In this document: positions 58,215-64,000 of the stretch, piece after piece | Numbering within the stretch: the first letter of the stretch is position 1 | How the letters are laid out: each line of letters starts with the position of its first letter | Origin: Cavia porcellus | Lineage: Eukaryota > Chordata > Mammalia > Rodentia > Caviidae | Assembly: GCF_034190915.1 (NCBI RefSeq) | Contig: NW_026947509.1 | Span: forward strand, 35,782,767-35,846,766 | DNA length: 64,000 nucleotides | Direction of reading: 5' to 3' | Translations under genes and position numbers: made by a program | The notes under the pieces: generated by a model | What the model was told of the DNA's origin: nothing | The model's database searches: none | The model's input: only the letters and a program-made list of their open reading frames with translations

Positions 58215-58246
58215 TTCTGTAGCAGAATCTGGGTTCTGCTACAGAA
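58215..58246. repeat. Perfect 13-bp inverted repeat with 6-nt loop before an exon
   Basis: TTCTGTAGCAGAA (58215-58227), loop TCTGGG, then TTCTGCTACAGAA (58234-58246) are exact reverse complements. The word ATCTGGGTTCTG also occurs twice in direct orientation, so the structure probably arose from a local duplication. It ends 55 nt before the last base of the acceptor (58301), in or near the branch-point region. Confidence 0.95.
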
Positions 58247-58301
58247 GCGATGGAAGCTGTGGGTCCAGACATTTCATTACACCTTTTCCTCATCTCCCTA
58301 G

Positions 58302-58433
58302 GTGAAGAATGTGACATCGACATAAATGAGTGTGACAGTAATCCTTGCCATCATGCCGGAACCTGCTTGGACCAGCCCAATGGCTACGCATGCCACTGCC
58401 CTCATGGCTGGGTGGGAGCAAACTGTGAAATCC
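58302..58433 (+). CDS. DNER: DNER internal coding exon: Cys6 of one EGF and the complete last EGF repeat
   Basis: This exon is 132 nt (44 codons), phase 1 at both ends, bounded by CCCTAG| and ATCC|GTAAGTAC, a near-perfect donor. The peptide [15 protein letters not shown]… to …GWVGANCEI closes one EGF and encodes a whole calcium-binding EGF. That EGF has the DINEC entry, C-L-D-x4-Y-x-C-x-C hydroxylation/calcium pattern, O-glucose consensus C-D-S-N-P-C and O-fucose consensus C-H-H-A-G-T-C. It is the most membrane-proximal EGF (DNER EGF 10 by recalled homology). The linker, transmembrane helix and tail must be encoded past 64000. Confidence 0.95.
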
Positions 58434-61400
58434 GTAAGTACTTCTGCATCTTAGCTATTGGTATGTAGCATTACATTTTCTTTCAATACGAAGAGGGTGC
58501 CAACTATGACCAGAAAACCTCTATGCACTGATAATGAGGAGTGAAGGCCAGAAGTGCCCCCAGGATCACAGCCATGTCTTGATTTTACCCTCTCCCGCTC
58601 CACCCCCCACCCCACCCCACTCCTTCCCACATCTGCATCCAGCCCTCCTTGAGGATGGGAATTTTCAGATGTCATCCAGAGTTCACTGTGACTCCAGCAG
58701 CCAAAAAATGCGCTTAAGAGAAAAGCATTAGAATCATATCAAAAACTAAGAGCGTTGGTGTTGAAAATTTTAAAAAGCAACACAGAATGTAAATTCACTT
58801 TACATTTATGTCTCCAAGTGTCTTGAAATACCTTAAGTTCCATTGATTACCCAGAGAAAAGTCCCGGGTGGGTGACCTTAAAAGAACAGCTGGAAAACAT
58901 CTGGGCTCCTTCCAGGTCAGTGTTGTAGGACGGGAGAATTGTGGAAGTTTGACAATATTGGAATCAAGATTTGATACAGAGAAGCTATTCATCAGGATGG
59001 AAGTGAAAATGGCAATTGAGATAGAAGTGTTTTCAGTTGTTTTGGAAATTATTAAATTAGAGCAGATGAAATCCAACCCTTCTGGTTGGAGGATTACTTC
59101 TTCCTATTCCAGATGCTGCTTTTCAAGGGAATGATGTTCCATAAGTGCTCTTTCCTGGTCCCTCTCATGCTCCCTTTAATCCTTACTAGATAAGAATAAC
59201 TTGTCAAATGTGTGCATTTGGAAAGAAGCAAATAAATACATATAGCATTGTCTGTCTGTTCATCTGTATCTAGAATATGCTTGTGCATCTGGCTGCTTAT
59301 TGACCCCACCTGTCTGCTCTCTATGCTGTTCCATGTGATAACTGTTACAAAATCAACCCCTAAGCGGCCTAGATGGGAAGGGGGTGTCTAATTCTTAGTA
59401 TGTGTCTCAAGTGGGATGATTAGAAAACTCTGTTTCTAACTTTAAAATAGCATTTGTGAAGATAAATCTGTAGGAAACTATGGATAAGAAAAGTCAGGAT
59501 CACACAGAATATCATCATTGTTTTTTGAAAACAACTATATAGTATTAGACAAAACATTTAAGTTTTACTTCCTTCTACTGATGACAGTGTAGCAAAAGCC
59601 ATACAAGGATGATATAATAAAGAGAAACACAGTCAGCTTAAAATTCTCACTTCATCGTATTTCTCACTTGTGATAACATTGGGTCCATTCAGATAAACCA
59701 TTATAATCTCTTCCTCTCCAGACCCTCAATTCAATCAACTTTCAAAGTTCCTTGCAATGCCATAGAAGGCAACATATTCACAAATTCTGGAAATTAGGAT
59801 GTGGAGATCTTTGGGGACTATGGTTTTACCTAACCCTGTCAACTGTCTCATTTCTCTTTGTCTACTTTTCTTTAAAAATAATAATATTTAGGGATTACTT
59901 GGAATCAATTTTACCTGTAACAGCTTTGTTCTAGAATGAGTATTTGCATGGTCTGGTTTATCCTTACTCAAGATGAGACAGTGACTAGAATAAATGTTGC
60001 TCTCAAGGCCAGGGGGTTGAGTGCTAGGCTGAATCTCCTACCACCTCCTAATAAAAGAAGAGAGCAAGGTCACTTTATTTCTCTGGAGCCCATACAGTGA
60101 AGGATTCAATGACATGATTAGTGCTTATGCTTCTGGCCTTAGTATTGTGGGATTCATCATCAAAATAGTATCATGGTGCCCTGGGAAGCAAATTTTATAA
60201 GGCAGAGATTTGCTATTATTTTTTTCTCACAAAGTACTACAGAATGTTTACTTTTGCACATGCAAAAATGTGTTAAGTATAACATAAATATGGGAGGCTC
60301 ACAAATACAGAGTATGTACATATACTGAAAACTTGATTCTCCTTCATGAGCACCATGTGAGAATGGATTGATTTTCTCCTTAGCCATTGCTAGAGATTCT
60401 GAAACCTCAGTAGGATTTTTATGCAAATCCATACCTTTTTAAGCTGTCCTACAGTTAGTTACTTCCTGTGCCCAGTGCTTACCCTGATAATGAGTGTTTC
60501 ATAGGAATTTTCCCCTTTGGAGTTGCTGTTAGGTCCCTAATTAGTGCAGAAGCAAACATATAACAAACTAAAGAAGTTTGCCAAAATCATCAAGAAAATT
60601 GATCCGGGACTATCCTAATAAGAAAATTCAAATAGCTACAGTATTTTATTACATACTCTGAGACATTTATTATGGAAATGAAAAGAAAAATTTTGATGAA
60701 GTTTTAATTCTCTATCATTTGTTTTTATCAGCTTGAAACTGATCATCATTTTTCTTTGGATTTTTGAAAAAGAGAAAACATGCCTTTTTAGAATCAAGGT
60801 CTAAAAATCAAAATTACTGTACATATTTACATAGTGTTATGTTTTGGAGCCATGACATTTATACAGTTAGGGTTATAATCAATCCTGCTGATACTTGATC
60901 AGGTGGTTGATCAGGTTTATACATTGAATAGTTGAATATATTGGTTAACCTATTGAATTAATTGAGAGGTGTGATTAAAAAATCAGACAAGTGTTTAAAT
61001 TATTTAAAAATTACCACAGCAAAAATACATTGCTAGTAATGTATTTTTTCTATCCCCTTTCACTTTGAACATACTTATTTTTTAATTTAAGCATTCACCA
61101 TATATTTTGACCACACTTTGTACATTCTGCATTTGAGAAACAGCTAAGGAGGCTGTCTTGGATTTGTACATTCAATCAGTAAGAGCCTCTTTATTATCAG
61201 TCACTGAGTATAGTGCCTGGTATAAAAAGATTAAAGAAACAGCCCCTGCCTCAGCAGCTCATAATCTAAGCATAACTCACAATGAATGATGGGAGTAGCT
61301 ATAAGACTTTGCATAGGTACCTCCAGGAACCAGAGAAGGGAAACGTAATTTCTCCTGGGCCTTAGAAGTAAGTGAATATCTTGGTACTATTCCTCTCCCA

Positions 61401-61495
61401 TAAATGGTTAATAACAGTTGAACAAATCCATGAGATGAGTGTTTTGTGGGAAATGTTTTCTATACAGATAAGTTGGGTTCTTTGTTTCTCTGGCT

Positions 61496-61840
61496 ATTAC
61501 TTGTGTTAGTTTCTATATCACCGAGACACAATATACAACATCTGCAATTTAAAGGACAAGAGATTTAATTTAGCTTCACAGTTCAGAAGAGTCAGTCCAT
61601 GGTTGTCTGACTCCAAAGCAGGAATATCATGGTGGAGGGGCATGGTGGCACAAAAATGTTTAGTTCTTGCAGGCCAAGAAGTAGAGCAGAGTAACAATAA
61701 TTAAGAGAGGAAAAGAAAAGGGACCTGATGTAGTGCCCAAGGTCATGTGTCTGTGACCCACTGAGGTGTGTGCCTCACTAATTGCCTGTTCTGGGTGGCT
61801 CCCAAGACAATCAAGTTGACACAAATCTAACCATTACATC
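61496..61840 (-). repeat. MaLR-type LTR (antisense)
   Basis: It opens 'attacttgtgttagtttctatatcaccgagacacaatatacaacatctgcaatttaaaggacaagagatttaatttagcttcacagttcag' and includes 'atcatggtggaggggcatggtgg' and a tail 'ccaagacaatcaagttgacacaaatctaaccatta'. This is the complement of a rodent-type MaLR LTR, related to the copy at 19926-20262. Confidence 0.6.
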
Positions 61841-61869
61841 ACTTTTATAAGAATTATGATTTCAAAAAA

Positions 61870-62175
61870 CTCTTCATCCAGATGTCAAGCCCACTCCCCA
61901 AAGATAACAACTCTTACCCATTTGCTATATACTCTTGAAGTCAAATTCAAGTAATACATGTTCCTATTTTTTCTCATACTAATGGAGTGTTCTATGAACA
62001 TTGTCTACCATCTTAGTTTTATGCTTGATAATGGATCTTGAAGGTTTATCCATGTTGGTTTCTGCAGCTTTACTTCCATTTTTAAATACCACTTGATATT
62101 TCCATTATTAAAAGCTCCATAACTTATTTAGTAATTTGTCTAGACATATAATCCATTCTGACAATATTAGAATGA
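61870..62175 (-). mobile_element. Possible L1M 3' UTR fragment (antisense)
   Basis: The words 'ggatcttgaaggtttatccatgttggtttctgcagctttacttcc' and 'cttgatatttccattattaaaagctcc' resemble the L1M UTR theme 'gagattcatccatgttgttgcatgtatcagtagttcattcc'. It is strongly diverged and the boundaries are vague. Confidence 0.45.
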
Positions 62176-64000
62176 TATCAATTGTTATTAACCAAAATTA
62201 TTAACCTAAACATCCAAACATAACTATCTGGTATCACCACTTGGGTGTTTTAAAGGCATCTCCCAATCAACACACACAAAACCAAGCCCTGGACTTCCTT
62301 CTCACACCTGGTTGTCCTATGTTGGTCCCCGCTGGGTTACAGCAGCTCATCTATCCGGCAACAGTCCCAAAACCCGAGTTCTGTGCCGCCATTCTCTGCC
62401 CTGGTTGTCCTGCCCAAGCTGCATGACGTCTAGTTAATTCCACCTCCATTATAGTGCTCCCTGCATTTACCTCTTTCTGATTCTGTCCTGCCACCCCAGG
62501 TTAAGCTGTCAGCAGCCTGCCTCACTACAGCACTCCTCAACCTGGCTTCTACCCTTGACTCTACAGCCCTGTCCTCACAGTCAGAGGCCTGTTTCATAGT
62601 ACAGATCTCAACTGTCAGACCCTTCCTCTCTGCCGTGCCTCATCCTTAGATAAACAGTTAAATCACCGAAGATCCAAGTCCACACTGCTGCCTGCTGGGC
62701 CTGTGGGGCTGCTCTCCTCGGCAGGGAAGTGCCTCCTCCTTTTTGGGTCCACCCTGTCTCAGAATGTTCACAGCTGTTCTGTCCTCTTCCAATCCCTTCC
62801 ACTGCTCTCCCCTTCTTCCCAGAGGCCTGCGGTCCTTTAGATGGGACATTCTTCCCACAGAGCCTCTCCATCTTTGGTTGATACACACTTACCCTTAGAA
62901 CCCGGGCCCCCTGGGGATTCCCACTGTGCAAACTCTTGATCTTCAGTTACGTGGAACACCCCAACCCCCATCCTCTCCTGTATGTCAAAGAGATCCTCCC
63001 CAAGTTAGGACACTTTTTTAAACATTCATTTTGTAAATTTGCTGCTCTCTGTTCTGGCTCAGAAGACTGGGGGCTCCTGAGTCCTCTTTTCTCTTTCCTT
63101 TCCCTCTCTATCTCCAACATGGTATTTATTTCAGATGCATTCAGTGAGTGGCCATCTATGAAGGAGATGATTCATTCCTTTGCTTCTGTTTCCCATTCAT
63201 TCTGCTTCTGAAGATTAGCAGTGCTTATAACTTCTTCTCAGTCCCTCTGATTGCTTTGCATGTACAGTTGACCTTACCTATGAGAAACAATGCAACTCGA
63301 AATACTCTCTCACGGTTGTTCTAGGTGGCAGATGGTTTCACAAAACACTCTGTCTCTTTTTGTACTACATAGGTCCGCAAATTCTCTAGCCTAGCTACAC
63401 TCACCTAGCTAAATTTGAAAAAGATGCAGGGGAGTGTCCTTTAGAGTAAATATGCAAGTAAATTGAAGTCTGTATCTTTGGTGGCGCAGAGGTCAGAGGG
63501 GATTGGGTTTTAATTTTGTCCTGCTGCTGCTGCTTCTCTGACCTTGAACAGTTTCTCCATGTCAGCCCCAAATGACTGTTTGGGGCCAACTGAAATGTTA
63601 AATTCAAAAGAACGTCAAGAAAAAAATGCACACAAACTTAATTTAAACAAAAATGCAAATTATCTCTCCAAAATGTGACATTTTCCCCAAACAGCTCATG
63701 TGAGCCAATTTTTGGTCTTGCACCTGCTGGGTCGATGAGCTCATGTGATCCAGCGTGTTCTGGTTCGGGATTCTTCCTGGTGCAGGCCCATCGCCAACAC
63801 AGTAAATGATTCATGCGACGGGACTGGTGTGGTACGGTGCAGCAGTGACTTACGATGATGGCACCTTGCCTAGTAGATGGCATTTGCTGCCACCTGGTGC
63901 AGACAAATTCGCTGTTTTTCAGACCAAGTGTTGGATTTATTTGGATCCAGCTTAGCTTCTCAGCCACTAAGCTTGCAAAGCAGCTCCCTTCGCTTCTATC

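Larger units (their letters stand above)
48442..58301 (+). other. DNER: DNER intron, 9,860 nt, GC-AG
   Basis: The donor is GCAAGTGA and the acceptor CTCATCTCCCTAG|GTGAAG. Joining gives …[14 protein letters not shown]. It contains ancient L1 blocks, microsatellites and a B1-like SINE (listed), and a 13-bp stem-loop close to the acceptor. I see nothing assignable in about 48450-49670, 49930-50090, 50960-52040, 52170-52830 and 54960-58200. The 56600-57760 part is AT-rich with no repeat landmarks. Confidence 0.85.
58434..64000 (+). other. DNER: DNER intron downstream of last visible exon (5' part)
   Basis: It begins with the strong donor GTAAGTAC, phase 1, and runs off the window. The next coding exon should start with two bases completing a codon after C (from memory His in human DNER) and lead to the juxtamembrane region. 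A C/A-rich tract lies at about 58590-58625. I see no assignable feature in about 58630-61490 and 62200-64000. 62240-62930 is notably pyrimidine- and GC-richer than its surroundings but shows no coding or repeat signature I can name. Confidence 0.85.

Noticed and set aside
63638..63967. 109-codon minus-strand ORF as a gene
   Set aside because: No domain, no splice or promoter context, ordinary length for chance in this stretch, and antisense within a DNER intron.
1..64000. CRISPR array, prophage, operon or other prokaryote-type system
   Set aside because: No spaced short repeats with unique spacers, no dense ORFs; spliced exons with GT/GC-AG introns and SINE/LINE content show a mammalian genome.

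Overview
This is one window of mammalian nuclear DNA. It is AT-rich, has long introns and is dense in fossil LINE, SINE and LTR sequence. The B1-like SINEs, some fused to a tRNA-derived ID-like half, point to a rodent. The B1-dID-type dimers and a SINE with tRNA-Ala-like arms suggest a non-murine rodent (squirrel-, beaver- or cavy-related), but the species cannot be fixed by eye. No bacterial gene, CRISPR array, intact transposon ORF or stable RNA gene was found.

One protein-coding gene is supported. It is an internal part of DNER (Delta/Notch-like EGF-related receptor), on the + strand, in four coding exons: 10671-10895, 38056-38178, 48328-48441 and 58302-58433. Joined, they are 594 nt (198 codons). 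They encode the end of one EGF repeat followed by the last five EGF repeats of the extracellular domain. The signal peptide and first EGF repeats must lie upstream of the window, and the transmembrane segment and cytoplasmic tail downstream. All exon boundaries seen are phase 1 and fall at a Gly codon between Cys5 and Cys6 of an EGF module, so EGF modules straddle exons. The intron after the third exon appears to use a GC-AG splice pair (CAG|GCAAGT).

Layout. 1-10670: intron with old L1 (540-2740 and 7000-8720, both antisense), MIRs, LTR fragments and a B1-like SINE. 10896-38055: a 27.2-kb intron with a perfect 187-bp tandem duplication (13501-13874), one copy of an ~840-bp unassigned repeat (20550-21388), a ~165-bp inverted-repeat pair (28826-28990 / 29915-30075), an L1 with a 5' inversion (35040-36250) and three repeat-poor stretches that could be conserved regulatory DNA. 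38179-48327: SINEs and the second, oppositely oriented ~840-bp repeat (44852-45690). 48442-58301: ancient L1 and a pyrimidine microsatellite, ending in a perfect 13-bp stem-loop just upstream of the next exon. 58434-64000: mostly unassigned intron with one LTR-like element.

The repeat family names and the comparison with human DNER come from memory of consensus sequences; no search was run. The most checkable unusual points are the GC-AG intron, the exact 187-bp duplication, the twin-primed L1 with a nested poly(A) insertion flanked by an 18-bp duplication, the inverted ~840-bp repeat pair spanning the second exon, and a lost O-fucose site in the second-to-last EGF repeat.
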